Translations under genes and position numbers: made by a program
NCBI RefSeq assembly: GCF_000718635.1
Contig: NZ_JOBF01000002.1
Location: 124,001 to 188,000, forward strand
From: Streptomyces varsoviensis
GTDB lineage: Bacteria; Actinomycetota; Actinomycetes; Streptomycetales; Streptomycetaceae
DNA: 64,000 nucleotides
Direction of reading: 5' to 3'
The notes under the pieces: model-generated
Databases searched by the model: none
Told to the model about the DNA's origin: nothing
The model's input: the letters and a program-made list of their open reading frames with translations, nothing else
Shown here: positions 25,895 to 34,697 of the stretch, in pieces
Numbering within the stretch: the stretch's first letter is position 1
How the letters are laid out: every line of letters starts with the position of its first letter

Positions 25895-26929
25895 ATGCTG
25901 CGGATACATTTCACGGACGCCGACTACGCGGCTGTCGGTCTGTGCGACCACCCGGATGTCATGTGGGAGTCCCTGCTGAGTCTCCACGCTTTGCAACAGC
26001 CTGATGCATCAGCGGGGTTCGGGCGCTGGCGGACGGAAGTGGCCAGGGAGCTGGACCCGGTGGCCGTCGGCGGCCTCTTCTCGCTGGCGCCGCCGGTCGG
26101 CTACTCGCCGGACTTCCTCACCCCGGCCGGGACCAAGGGCTTCGAACAGGGTCTGGAACGGGTGCTGGCGACACCAGCCCGCCGTATGGCGCGCGAACTC
26201 GGTCGGCTCCACCCCGCACGGGCGTCAGCTCCCTACGTACGGAGTCTCGCCGCTGCCGAGTCCAAGGCGCTCCGGCTTTTGCGGGACGCGCTGCACCACT
26301 ACTACACGACGGCTCTCGCGCCCTACTGGTCGCACATCCGGCAGAGCGTCGGGGCGGAGTCCGCAATGCGGCTGCGGGTGCGCGAGGAGCTCGGGGTGCG
26401 GGAGCTGCTGCGGGGCATTCACCCGGCCGTCCGGTTGCAGGAGGACGTCCTCCAGGTGCCGTATCCCGGTCCGGACCGCGATGTCCATCTCCGCGGCCGG
26501 GGCCTGTTGCTCATCCCGTCCTTCTTCTGCCGCAAACGCCCCATCTGCCTGCACGACCAGAAGCTGCCGCCGGTTCTCGTCTACCCCTTCGAACGCGAAG
26601 CGGACTGGCGTACGCCCACGCGCGCCGACGGCAGCCTCCCCACCCGCGCCCAACTCGCCGCCCTCACCGCCCTGCTGGGGCACACCCGGACCCGCGTCCT
26701 CGCGGAGATCGGCTCCGGGTGCACCACGGGCGAGCTGGCGCGGCGGCTGCGCATCTCCGCCGCGGCCGCCAGCGAGCACACGACCGCGCTCCGCCGGGCG
26801 GGCCTGGTGTCGACCGTGCGCAGCGGACGTACCGCGCGGCACGCCCTCACCGTCCTCGGCGCGGACCTGCTGCACCAGCGGCACCGGCCGTCCCACCCGC
26901 ACAACCCTTCGGCCACAGCCGAAACATAG
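25895..26929 (+). CDS. ArsR-like winged-helix transcriptional regulator
   Basis: The 344-residue protein has a large N-terminal domain (residues 1-230) and a C-terminal winged helix (about 245-325: LAALTALLGHTRTRVLAEIG, TTGELARRLRISAAAASEH, LRRAGLVSTVRSGRTARHAL). The DNA-binding part has the ArsR pattern of recognition helix followed by a beta wing. The N-terminal part, with FRKRPICL-like FFCRKRPICLHDQ, is the conserved domain found in many Streptomyces ArsR-type regulators and probably binds an unknown ligand. It may control the secreted proteins encoded just downstream. Confidence 0.82.
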   Translation: MLRIHFTDADYAAVGLCDHPDVMWESLLSLHALQQPDASAGFGRWRTEVARELDPVAVGGLFSLAPPVGYSPDFLTPAGTKGFEQGLERVLATPARRMARELGRLHPARASAPYVRSLAAAESKALRLLRDALHHYYTTALAPYWSHIRQSVGAESAMRLRVREELGVRELLRGIHPAVRLQEDVLQVPYPGPDRDVHLRGRGLLLIPSFFCRKRPICLHDQKLPPVLVYPFEREADWRTPTRADGSLPTRAQLAALTALLGHTRTRVLAEIGSGCTTGELARRLRISAAAASEHTTALRRAGLVSTVRSGRTARHALTVLGADLLHQRHRPSHPHNPSATAET

Positions 26930-27020
26930 GAAAGCCGGTTGAGCGACCGCCGCCGCGCCGGGACAGTGACCCCGGGGCTGCTCCTGACGAGACGGGACAG
27001 CGTGTCGTACGGGGGTTTCC

Positions 27021-30000
27021 ATGCACATGGCCGTCATACGCGTCGGCCGGGTCTGGGCGGCGGTACTCGCCGTTCTGGCCTCGGTCCTCGTCGCCGGGGC
27101 GGGGCAGGCGATGGCGGACGACCTTCCGCCGCTGCCGTTGGGCGGCAACTGCAATGTGGCCAGTGAGACCCAGGTCGGTCCCGGCACCATGGACTTCAGA
27201 CCCACCGCCCTGCAGCCGACACGCATCGAGGCGCCCGGTGGCACGGCCAAGACGAGCATGACGGGCACCCGCACCGAAAGCGTGACGACCACGGCCACGA
27301 TCAGCGTGAGCGCCAAGCTCTCGGCCGCCGAGGTCGAGGCGTCGGCCTCGACCGGGCGCACGGCCCAGACGAGCCTCACCTACGGGACCGAGGTCCAGCA
27401 GAACGTCTCCGTGCGGCCGGGCCAGTACGCCTTGGTCTCCTACGGCGTCTACTTCTGGAAGACCACGTACGCGCGGACGTACACGATCCCCGGGTGCAAC
27501 AAGGACTCCACCTTCTTTCCGTGGTTCGCCGACTACTCCTACATGCTGGTCCCGATGTACGCCGGCTGGAGGATCGAGTACTTCCCGCCGGGCGGTGGGG
27601 GCGGCAGCGGCGGCAACCCGCCCGGTCCTGTCACCGTGCCGACCAAGCCCCAGCTGGTGACGTCGGTGTACGGGTTGCCCGACGGCACCGTGCTCAGCAC
27701 CAACGACACCCACCGCGTCTACAAGATGGCCGGCGGCGCCCCGATCTGGCAGTCCACCTGCGACGGCGGCCTGTGCCCCGACGCCAGGCCCACCACACAG
27801 GCGGTCATCGACGCCGGCCCCTCGGCACCGTCGGACGGCGCCACCGTGCAGGACCAGCAAGGTCAGATCTTCAAGTTCGTCGGCGGCGCACCCGTCCGGC
27901 TCGCGACCTGTGACGGGGTCGGCTGCGGCAGCCCCGTGAAGGTGTCCACCTGGAGTGTCGCCGCGCTCGACCACATGCGGCCCGAGCCGTCGGACGGCGC
28001 CACCGCCCAGGACCAGCAAGGGCAGATCTTCAAGTTCGTCGGCGGTGCGCCCGTCCACATGGCCACCTGCGACGGCAGCGGCTGCGGCACCCCCGTCAAG
28101 CTCTCCACCTGGAGCATCTCGACGCTGGAGCACATGAGAACCGTGCCCGCCGACGGCGCCACCGCGCAGGACCAGCAGGGGCAGATCTTCAAGTTCGTCG
28201 GCGGTGCGCCCATTCACATGGCCACCTGCGACGGCAGCGGCTGCGGCAGCCCCGTCAAGGTGTCCACCTGGAGCGTGGCGACGCTCGACCACATGAATCC
28301 GGCACCGGTGGACGGTGCCACCGCGCAGGACCAGCAGGGGCAGATCTTCAAGTTCGTCGGCGGCGCACCCGTCCGGCTCGCGACCTGTGACGGGGTCGGC
28401 TGCGGCAGCCCCGTGAAGGTGTCCACCTGGAGCATCTCCTCGCTGGAGCACATGCGGCCGTATCCCACGGACGGGACGACGGTACGGGACCAGCAGGGTC
28501 AGATCTTCAAGTTCGTCGGCGGCGCGCCCGTCCACATGGCCACCTGCGACCCGGGCTGCGGTGCTCCGATCCCGGTGTCCACCTGGAGCATCTCCCACCT
28601 GGACCACATGCTGGCCGTACCGATGGACGGGACGACCGTGTCCACCGAGAACGGGACCGTCTACAAGTTCGCCGCCGGATACCCGTTCCGGCTGTCGGGC
28701 TGCTCCTCGGGCTGCGGCTTCCCGGTGCCGGTCACTCAGTGGAGCGTGGACCACCGCGAACACATGGCCGACAAGCCGGTCGATGGCATCAGCCTCGTCG
28801 CGGTGGACACCGGCACGCTCTACCGGACGAGCGGCGGGTTCACCGACCCGGTGGGTCCGTGCCCGCAGACCAGCGGCTGCCAGTGGGCGCCGCGTGTCGA
28901 CCAGTCCTCGGTGGAGTTCCTCACCGACCCCAGCGCCAACCACGGCCCCCTCTACGGCCAGCTCACCCGGTACGTCAACGCCGGCGGCGACCACTACAGC
29001 GCCACCGGTTCCGTACCGCCCGGATACCGGGCGGAGGGGGCGCTCGGCCAGCTCGACCTGGTGCAGGAGCCGGGCACGCACCCGCTGTACGCCTGCCAGA
29101 ACGGCGCGGAGGAGTTCAGCTCGGTCCGCGACGACTGCGAGGGCTCGTCCCGCATCGCCCTGCTCGGCCACCTCTACGACGCCCCCGCCCCCGACGGGCC
29201 GCCGATGCTCGCGGTGTACCGCTGCAAGGACGGCACCGCCGGTGAGCACTTCGACTCGACCGACCCGAAGTGCGAGGGCAAGGTCCAGGAGAGCCGGCTC
29301 GGCTACACCATCGGCTACGGGGCGCTGACCCGATACGTGCACCAGGGCGCGCCCAGCGACCACTGGACCACCACCCGGGCGGCCGGGGCCGGTTACCGAC
29401 CCGAGATCGCCATGGGCATGGTGTCCCTGGTCGGCGGTCCAGGAACCCACGCCCTGTACAGCTGCCGCAGCGGCAGCGACGAGTTCACCTCGCTCCAGGC
29501 CGACTGCGAGGGCGCGACGAAGCTCGCCGGGATCGGCTGGGCCTGGGACGCGCCGGTCGCGGGGGTGCCGAGCCTGCCGCTGTACCGCTGCCGGATCGCG
29601 GGCGGCGAGCACTTCGTCTCGCACGACGCGAAGTGCGAGGGCATGCAGCAGGAGGCCCACCTCGGCTACGTCGTCGCGCGTGCCGCCGTGACCCGCAGCA
29701 TCCGGGGCAACGACCACGCCGAGGGCACGGCGGCCCTGTCCGCCGGATACCGGGCGGAGGCCGTGCACGGATACCTCTCCCTCGTCGCCGAGCCGGGCAC
29801 CAGGGCGCTGTACCAGTGCCGCGCGGGCGGGGACGACTTCACCTCGCTCGACTCCTCGTGCGAGGGCCAGACCGTGCAGCGCACCCTCGGCTATCTCTGG
29901 AGCGACCCGCCCGCCGGCCGGCCCAGCACCCCGGTCTACCGTTGCAACACCGGCGGCGGGGACCACTTCGACTCGGTGCGCGAGGGCTGCGAGGGGCAGC

Positions 30001-30041
30001 ACGCCGAAGGGATCCAGGGCTATCTGCTGACCACGCCCTGA
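27021..30041 (+). CDS. Large secreted repeat protein, possible pore-forming or adhesive N-terminus
   Basis: A 1006-residue precursor with a signal peptide (cleavage near residue 33). Residues 34-190 hold a Ser/Thr-rich, alternating beta domain (VTTTATISVSAKLSAAEVEA, then TSLTYGTEVQQNVSVRPG) ending with YMLVPMYAGWRIEYFPP; the pattern resembles aerolysin/ETX-MTX2-type beta-barrel pore formers, which is an inference only. After a Gly/Pro linker come about seven units of 50-53 residues (QDQQGQIFKFVGGAPV, ATCDG, STWS), five of them near-identical in DNA. The C-terminal 360 residues are three modules of about 115 residues with paired Cys-Glu-Gly motifs (LYSCRSGSDEFTSL, DCEG, GGEHFVSHDAKCEG). It is presumably an extracellular, cell-surface- or glycan-binding protein. 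ATG 27027 is an alternative start. Confidence 0.8.
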   Translation: MHMAVIRVGRVWAAVLAVLASVLVAGAGQAMADDLPPLPLGGNCNVASETQVGPGTMDFRPTALQPTRIEAPGGTAKTSMTGTRTESVTTTATISVSAKLSAAEVEASASTGRTAQTSLTYGTEVQQNVSVRPGQYALVSYGVYFWKTTYARTYTIPGCNKDSTFFPWFADYSYMLVPMYAGWRIEYFPPGGGGGSGGNPPGPVTVPTKPQLVTSVYGLPDGTVLSTNDTHRVYKMAGGAPIWQSTCDGGLCPDARPTTQAVIDAGPSAPSDGATVQDQQGQIFKFVGGAPVRLATCDGVGCGSPVKVSTWSVAALDHMRPEPSDGATAQDQQGQIFKFVGGAPVHMATCDGSGCGTPVKLSTWSISTLEHMRTVPADGATAQDQQGQIFKFVGGAPIHMATCDGSGCGSPVKVSTWSVATLDHMNPAPVDGATAQDQQGQIFKFVGGAPVRLATCDGVGCGSPVKVSTWSISSLEHMRPYPTDGTTVRDQQGQIFKFVGGAPVHMATCDPGCGAPIPVSTWSISHLDHMLAVPMDGTTVSTENGTVYKFAAGYPFRLSGCSSGCGFPVPVTQWSVDHREHMADKPVDGISLVAVDTGTLYRTSGGFTDPVGPCPQTSGCQWAPRVDQSSVEFLTDPSANHGPLYGQLTRYVNAGGDHYSATGSVPPGYRAEGALGQLDLVQEPGTHPLYACQNGAEEFSSVRDDCEGSSRIALLGHLYDAPAPDGPPMLAVYRCKDGTAGEHFDSTDPKCEGKVQESRLGYTIGYGALTRYVHQGAPSDHWTTTRAAGAGYRPEIAMGMVSLVGGPGTHALYSCRSGSDEFTSLQADCEGATKLAGIGWAWDAPVAGVPSLPLYRCRIAGGEHFVSHDAKCEGMQQEAHLGYVVARAAVTRSIRGNDHAEGTAALSAGYRAEAVHGYLSLVAEPGTRALYQCRAGGDDFTSLDSSCEGQTVQRTLGYLWSDPPAGRPSTPVYRCNTGGGDHFDSVREGCEGQHAEGIQGYLLTTP
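27834..28628 (+). repeat. Five near-identical 159-bp repeats
   Basis: The string ggaccagca recurs at 27851, 28010, 28169, 28328 and ggaccag at 28487, exactly 159 bp apart, so five 53-codon units run from 27834 to 28628. They differ by few bases, which implies recent duplication or gene conversion. More diverged units of the same protein motif flank them on both sides. Confidence 0.95.
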
Positions 30042-30144
30042 TTCGGTCCGCCCGCACTCGCTCCCCGGCCGGGACCCGTCCCGCCCCCGGACCGTCACCG
30101 CATTTGTCCGACACCGACCGCCGTCGTAAGGCAAGGAGACCGCG

Positions 30145-31743
30145 ATGAGACGTGGGGCACCCGCCCGGTGGACCTGGCCGGCCATCCTGTGCGCGCTCGT
30201 CCTGCTGCTCGCCCCGGGCACCGGGGCGGCGGCCGAGCCGCACTCCCCTCCGGCACCGCTCGCCTACCCCGAGCGCGGTGACTACCGGATCAAGGCTGTC
30301 CAGCCCGACGACTGGCCGAACAAGGACGAGATCGCGGGCAACAATACCGGCGGCGTCGCTATGAACCTGGTCTGGGCGCAGTGGCAGCCCACCGCGCAGT
30401 CCCTGCCGTGCTCGGCCGGCCAACAGCAGTACGACGGGCAGTGCTTCACCGTGCCCGCGCACCTGGACGCCGACATCCGCGACTGGACCGAGCGCGGTCT
30501 CGTCGTCACCGGCGTTGTCTACGGAACACCGGCCTGGGCCCGGACCGGCAGGACGTGCGTACCCTCCGCCCCGGGCATGGAGATCTTCTGCGCCCCGGAC
30601 CGTGCGACCGACTACGCCCGCTTCGCCGGCATGCTCGCCCAGCGGTACGACGGCCTGCACGGTCACGGCCGGGTCGCCGACTTCGTCATCGGCAACGAGG
30701 TCAACACCAACACCTGGTTCAACATCGGCTGCGGCCACGGCACTCCGTGCGGCACCACCGCGTGGCTCGACGAGATCGCCGCCCTCTACGACACGGCCTA
30801 CGACCGGGTAGCCGCCGAACAGCCCACCGCCCGCACCTATCTGTCGCTCGACCACTCCTTCGGCAGCGCGCTGGACGCACCCGCCGCGACGGAACCCCTC
30901 CTGTCCGGCATGACCGTGCTGCGCGGCCTGGCCGCCCGCGCCGGAAGCCGCCACTGGCGGGTGGCCATGCATCCCTATCCGCGCGACCTGCGCGGTCCGG
31001 TGTTCGGTCCGGACGACACGCCGTACGTGACGTACGGGACGCTCGGCCATCTCGTGGGCTGGCTGCGCCAGAACTTCCCGGCGAACACCGATGCGTGGTC
31101 GGACGTGCAGCTGACCGAGAGCGGCATCACCTCGGCGGGGTCCTCCTCGCCGGAGCGGCAGGCGCAGGCCGTGTGCGAATCCTTTCGGGACGTGCTCGGC
31201 ACGCCCGGCATCAACAACTACGTCTACCACCGCATGCTCGACAATCCCACGGAGACCGCGGCCGGGCTCGCCCTCGGGCTGCGCGCCCCCGACGGCAGCG
31301 CGAAGCCCGCGTGGCGGACCTGGGCCCTGGCCAACCGCGCCGACCTGGCGCCCGCGCAGTTGTCCTGCGGCTTCGAGGACCTGCCGTACACGCGTCTGGT
31401 CCGCGCCCACTCCCCGACCCGTGGCCACTGGGCCTCGACCCGCGGCCTGCCCTCCGGGTTCACCGCCGAGAACGCCTGGCGGCTGCTGCGCCACGAGGCG
31501 TCCGGCACCCGTCCGCTGTTCGAGTGCCGGGTCGGCGGCCACAACATGGTCAGCACGGAGGCCGGCTGCGAGGGTCAGGAGCCGCTCGGCCCTCTCGGAT
31601 TCGCCGGAACCGCCCCGGCGCCAGGCACCGTCGCCCTCTACCGGTGCCAGGTCCCGTCCACGGGAGACCACTTCGTCTCCGAACAGCCCACCTGTGAGGG
31701 CCAGCGGACCGAGGGCCTGCTCGGGTACGCCTGGCGGACCTGA
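30145..31743 (+). CDS. Secreted glycoside-hydrolase-like protein with C-terminal binding module
   Basis: A 532-residue precursor with a signal peptide (to about residue 30). Residues 45-410 look like a TIM-barrel glycosidase: [11 protein letters not shown] at one strand, [15 protein letters not shown] with Glu185 at the place of a clan A acid/base, and [12 protein letters not shown] with Glu325 at the place of the nucleophile. No exact GH family could be named. Residues 415-532 are one Cys-Glu-Gly module ([32 protein letters not shown]) of the kind found three times in the preceding protein. AAGGAGACC precedes the ATG. The pair probably acts on the same extracellular polymer. Confidence 0.78.
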   Translation: MRRGAPARWTWPAILCALVLLLAPGTGAAAEPHSPPAPLAYPERGDYRIKAVQPDDWPNKDEIAGNNTGGVAMNLVWAQWQPTAQSLPCSAGQQQYDGQCFTVPAHLDADIRDWTERGLVVTGVVYGTPAWARTGRTCVPSAPGMEIFCAPDRATDYARFAGMLAQRYDGLHGHGRVADFVIGNEVNTNTWFNIGCGHGTPCGTTAWLDEIAALYDTAYDRVAAEQPTARTYLSLDHSFGSALDAPAATEPLLSGMTVLRGLAARAGSRHWRVAMHPYPRDLRGPVFGPDDTPYVTYGTLGHLVGWLRQNFPANTDAWSDVQLTESGITSAGSSSPERQAQAVCESFRDVLGTPGINNYVYHRMLDNPTETAAGLALGLRAPDGSAKPAWRTWALANRADLAPAQLSCGFEDLPYTRLVRAHSPTRGHWASTRGLPSGFTAENAWRLLRHEASGTRPLFECRVGGHNMVSTEAGCEGQEPLGPLGFAGTAPAPGTVALYRCQVPSTGDHFVSEQPTCEGQRTEGLLGYAWRT

Positions 31744-31838
31744 GCAGGCGCGGGGGCCGGCCGCTGCAACCTCTGTGCCTGCGAGGGCTGGCTGATGTGC
31801 CATCAAGACTGCGGCGTCAGCGCCTTCGGCCGGTCCAG

Positions 31839-31943
31839 GTCCCGTACCCGATCCTCTACCAGGGGCGGACCGGCTGCCGGTGGGCCTACCTCCCGCACAA
31901 CCTGCCGCTGAAGAGCGCGACGTACTCCTACTTCGTCTGCTTC
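31839..31943 (+). pseudogene. IS5-family transposase fragment
   Basis: The frame reads VPYPILYQGRTGCRWAYLPH and continues NLPLKSATYSYFVCF, which matches the N-terminal domain of IS5-type transposases (consensus ILY-RTGC-WR-LP-). Nothing before or after it in any frame continues the transposase, and no terminal repeats were seen. It is a short relic of an insertion sequence. Confidence 0.65.
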
Positions 31944-32620
31944 GTCACCGGTGACGGCGGAGGTCTCTTCCGACGTCCCACGGAAGAGACGGTCGGAGTA
32001 CGACTTCGTCGGGGGTTGATGTGCTCGGCCGCCACTGCCCAGCTCTCTTTACCCGCATACCGGTCCTGGGTGGAAGCAGACACGGCCAGGATTCGTCCAG
32101 GGCCTGATGGACGGGGTTCCGCCGTGGCGATCGCGTGTCCACCTGTGCTCCGTACTCTGGCCGCGCGCCCTGTCGGCCACCGACGACCAGGCCCTGCCGA
32201 ACCAACACCCCGTGCTCAGCGCAGCGTGTGCGTGCCCACCCCGGCGAACCACCAGCCGGAGGCGAGCGTGACCACAGGTGTCACACACTGGGCCGGCCGG
32301 GAAGCCGCCCTGTTCCGCAGCCTTCGCCGTCTTACCGGCGATGGCTCCCTCGTCCCGGATTTGGACGGTGCGACGCCGACCCGCAGCTCATACCGGCTCG
32401 CGTCCTGAGCCCTGCTCGGCGCAGGAGCTATGCGGGGAAAGGCATGTCGTCCGGCATCGCCCGCATATAACCAACGATCCCCGGTTGGCCAAACCGGGGA
32501 TCGTCCACACCACGGACGGAGTCCGCACCGGCTGTGCTTGGCGGCGGAGCTGGCCTGGACGTAGTGGACAATGCCGCGTAGGCACACGGCGCCGATCTGG
32601 ATGCCTGGTGGGACGCGTGC

Positions 32621-32836
32621 ATGACGGCGGCGCGCGAGGGCGAGCCGTTCGGCGAGCACACGGGGCTGCGCACTATCAAGCAAGGGACGGCCTGGTACGA
32701 CCTGGCCCACGACGACCTCGAACAGCGGTGGAACCGCACACCGGGAAACACTCGCCGCACTCTGGCTGACGCATTCGCCACCATCACGCCGGCCCTGGTG
32801 GAGCCCCGTCCAGCGCGGGCGTGGCCCCCACCTTGA
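32621..32836 (+). pseudogene. Short hypothetical protein or gene remnant
   Basis: A 71-codon frame starting MTAAREGEPFGEHTGLRTIK and including QGTAWYDLAHDDLEQRWNRT has good codon bias. In-frame codons before the ATG (ADLDAWWDACM) read like protein too but are closed by a TAG at 32579. It therefore looks like the 3' part of a longer gene that has lost its start. No family is recognised. Confidence 0.4.
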
Positions 32837-33191
32837 GGCGATCTTCTGCTGTGGTGGTACAGCCGCAGTAAGGGCACTGACGTGCAAGTCTGGTGGTTTT
32901 GCGGTGACTGGGCGGGATGGTGGACCGTGGATGGTCCGGATCTTGGCCGCGGCAGAGCGTAGGTCCGCCGGCAGGTAGCACCCGTGGAGCTGCCAAAGAC
33001 CGCTGTACGGTCACCCCGCAGATAGATACGCGGCCAAGGCACACGGCGCATGCTTGAGGTGGTCTTTTTACTCGGGCCCCGCGGCCGACATGACCTGGAG
33101 GCCGGCGGGAGGCGGTGCCGGGATTTCCCGCAATGGCGCTCGCCGCTGGAGGTCCGGCGGCGACGGTTTGCCGTTGCCTGTCGACAGGCTG

Positions 33192-33205
33192 AGGCCGAAC
33201 GGCCG
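33192..33205. promoter_or_regulatory. Candidate OsdR/DevR-type site before the Rv1733c-like gene
   Basis: AGGCCGAACGGCCG, 12 of 14 positions of the palindrome GGGCCGNNCGGCCC, ends 81 bp before the predicted ATG at 33287. It is the weakest member of the set seen in the island. Confidence 0.4.
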
Positions 33206-33286
33206 CTACTCCGTGCCGGGCGGCCCTCGCGGCGGAGGGGTCTCCCCATGCCATCTTTCCCTCAGGAGTCGGGAGGGGGCGGATCG

Positions 33287-33874
33287 ATGCGGAGTGCCCG
33301 GTACTCGAAGGTGATGCTGTGGCGATGGCGGAGCAACCCGCTCCGGCGGCGAGTTGACGCCATCGAGGCATGGGGTGTGTTGGCCATGTGGACGCTGGTC
33401 GCGGTCGGTGGGGTCTGCGTCGGCTGGTCGTCCGCACACGCCGTGGATATGACGACCACTCGGCAGCGGGCGGGGGCTCATGTCGTGTCGGTGGTCCTCG
33501 CGGAGGACGCGCCGACCGTGCCGGCCATGACGGCCGGCAAAGGGAGCGACGGGTGGGTGCGTGCGCGGGTGACGTGGGCGGCCCCGGATGGCTCTCGGCG
33601 GGTGGGGGAGGGGTGGGTGGAACCCGGTGGCGAAGCCGGTTCGAAAGTCGCCGCCTGGCAGGGGCGGCGGGGCCAGATGATCACGCCGCCCGCTACTGAT
33701 GTCGAGGCGACGGCCCAGGCGGTGGGCACGGGGGTCTTGGCGGCCGGGGGCTGGGGCGGTGCCGTGCTGATGGGCGGCTGGTGCGTACGGATGCGACTGG
33801 ACCGGCGGCGGATGGCCGCGTGGGCGCGGGAGTGGCATGAGGTCGAGCCGCGATGGCGACGCATGGCCGGCTGA
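33287..33874 (+). CDS. Rv1733c-family membrane protein
   Basis: A 195-residue protein with two predicted spans (VLAMWTLVAVGGVCVGW near residue 30 and TGVLAAGGWGGAVLMGGWCV near 155) and a soluble domain between them. Family traits are the Arg-rich NPLRRRVDAIEAW lead and the VRARVTWAAPDGSRRVGEG segment, seen in the Streptomyces relatives of Mycobacterium tuberculosis Rv1733c, a member of the DosR dormancy regulon. ATG 33287 is chosen because GGGAGGGGG lies just before it; an in-frame ATG at 33248 exists. Function is unknown. It opens the stress island. Confidence 0.82.
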   Translation: MRSARYSKVMLWRWRSNPLRRRVDAIEAWGVLAMWTLVAVGGVCVGWSSAHAVDMTTTRQRAGAHVVSVVLAEDAPTVPAMTAGKGSDGWVRARVTWAAPDGSRRVGEGWVEPGGEAGSKVAAWQGRRGQMITPPATDVEATAQAVGTGVLAAGGWGGAVLMGGWCVRMRLDRRRMAAWAREWHEVEPRWRRMAG

Positions 33875-33876
33875 CC

Positions 33877-33922
33877 GGGCCGTACGGGCCCCGGCGCGTG
33901 GGCCGGTCGGCACTTTCGGGCC
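33877..33922. promoter_or_regulatory. Cluster of OsdR/DevR-type sites before hsp20
   Basis: GGGCCGTACGGGCC (33877-33890) and GGGCCGGTCGGCAC (33900-33913) each match the island palindrome at 13 of 14 positions and are 23 bp apart. Overlapping the second is GGCACTTTCGGGCC (33909-33922), which closely resembles the mycobacterial DevR/DosR box GGGACTTTCGGCCC. The cluster ends 57 bp before the hsp20 ATG. Confidence 0.6.
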
Positions 33923-33978
33923 GGCGGCGGTGGGCGTGATGCTGGGAGAGGCTTCAAGAGTGTCCGAAGGAGGGGCAG

Positions 33979-34407
33979 ATGAGCTTGATGATGGAGCGGT
34001 GGCCGAGCCGGCTGCCGCTGCCCGAACTGATCGGCTGGATCGAGTCCGGCATCCCCGGCCTGCACCAGGCCCCCGGCGTGCACAGTATCCGCATCGAACA
34101 GCAGGTCACGGAGAGCACCTACGTGCTCCGTGCCGAACTGCCGGGCATCGACCCCGCCGACGTCGAGATCAGTGTCACCGGCGATGTCCTGACGCTGCGG
34201 ACGGAGCGCACGGAGCGCACGGAGACGGAGGCGCGGTCCGACCACAGTGAGTTCCGATACGGCGCGTTCGCCCGCGCGGTCCGGCTGCCCGTCGGCGCGC
34301 GTGGAGACGAGGCCACCGCCGACTACAAGGACGGCGTGCTGACCATCACGATCCCGCTGCCCGAGACGAAGACGGGCACCACGACCATTCCAGTGCGGCA
34401 CGGCTGA
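33979..34407 (+). CDS. Hsp20/alpha-crystallin small heat shock protein
   Basis: The 142-residue protein has the alpha-crystallin domain (about residues 40-130): YVLRAELPGIDPADVEISV, FRYGAFARAVRLPVG, and DGVLTITIPLPE with the conserved G-V-L motif. It should be an ATP-independent chaperone that holds unfolding proteins as an oligomer. The mycobacterial counterpart HspX (Acr) is a classic DosR-regulon product. GAAGGAGGGG precedes ATG 33979, and a cluster of regulatory palindromes lies upstream. Confidence 0.93.
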   Translation: MSLMMERWPSRLPLPELIGWIESGIPGLHQAPGVHSIRIEQQVTESTYVLRAELPGIDPADVEISVTGDVLTLRTERTERTETEARSDHSEFRYGAFARAVRLPVGARGDEATADYKDGVLTITIPLPETKTGTTTIPVRHG

Positions 34408-34598
34408 ACGCGGCCCGACGGACCCGTGCTCACCGGTTGTGACAAGCCGGCCCCGGACGCGGGTTCGTGGCCGGCCGAGCCCTCCCGGAGGGCTCATGGT
34501 GCCGCTCCGCGGCGGCTCAGTCCGACGGGAACCGGTGGGGGACCGTGCGGGCGTATGAGCACGGGTGCGGGCAGCCGGTCCGCCGGACAACCGCCTTC

Positions 34599-34639
34599 GG
34601 GGCCGTACGGCCCCTTTCCCGGCGCGGGCCGTACGGGAA
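34599..34639. promoter_or_regulatory. Perfect OsdR/DevR-type palindrome before the response regulator gene
   Basis: GGGGCCGTACGGCCCC (34599-34614) is a perfect 16-bp palindrome, 83 bp before the regulator's ATG. A half-matching copy, GGGCCGTACGGGAA, follows at 34626-34639, 26 bp further. The position suggests autoregulation. Confidence 0.6.
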
Positions 34640-34697
34640 GGCTGGGTCGCGTCGCCGCACGCGTCGGCGGCCATGGCAGCGGAGGGGATGTGGCGCG

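Larger units (their letters stand above)
31744..33286. other. Long scarred region with gene fragments, then promoter of the stress island
   Basis: About 1.5 kb with no intact gene of normal length. It holds an IS5-type transposase fragment (31839-31943), a possible start of an XRE-type regulator at 32268 (VTTGVTHWAGREAALFRSLR, then out of register), a short hypothetical frame (32621-32836) and, near 32850, a minus-strand CPYCGC fragment. The last 100 bases contain a regulatory palindrome before the gene at 33287. The region is the left border of the stress island. Confidence 0.55.

Noticed and set aside
27834..28628. Regular repeats considered as CRISPR-like
   Set aside because: The units are 159 bp, contiguous without spacers, and encode protein repeats in frame.
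26847..30221. A 1124-codon open frame on the minus strand
   Set aside because: It is the mirror of the secreted repeat protein; high GC in third positions keeps the opposite strand open. It has no domain, and the plus strand has a signal peptide and sensible repeats.
32268..32410. Start of an XRE-type regulator (VTTGVTHWAGREAALFRSLR)
   Set aside because: The first 20 residues resemble such regulators, but the helix-turn-helix that should follow is not found in any frame; too short to claim.
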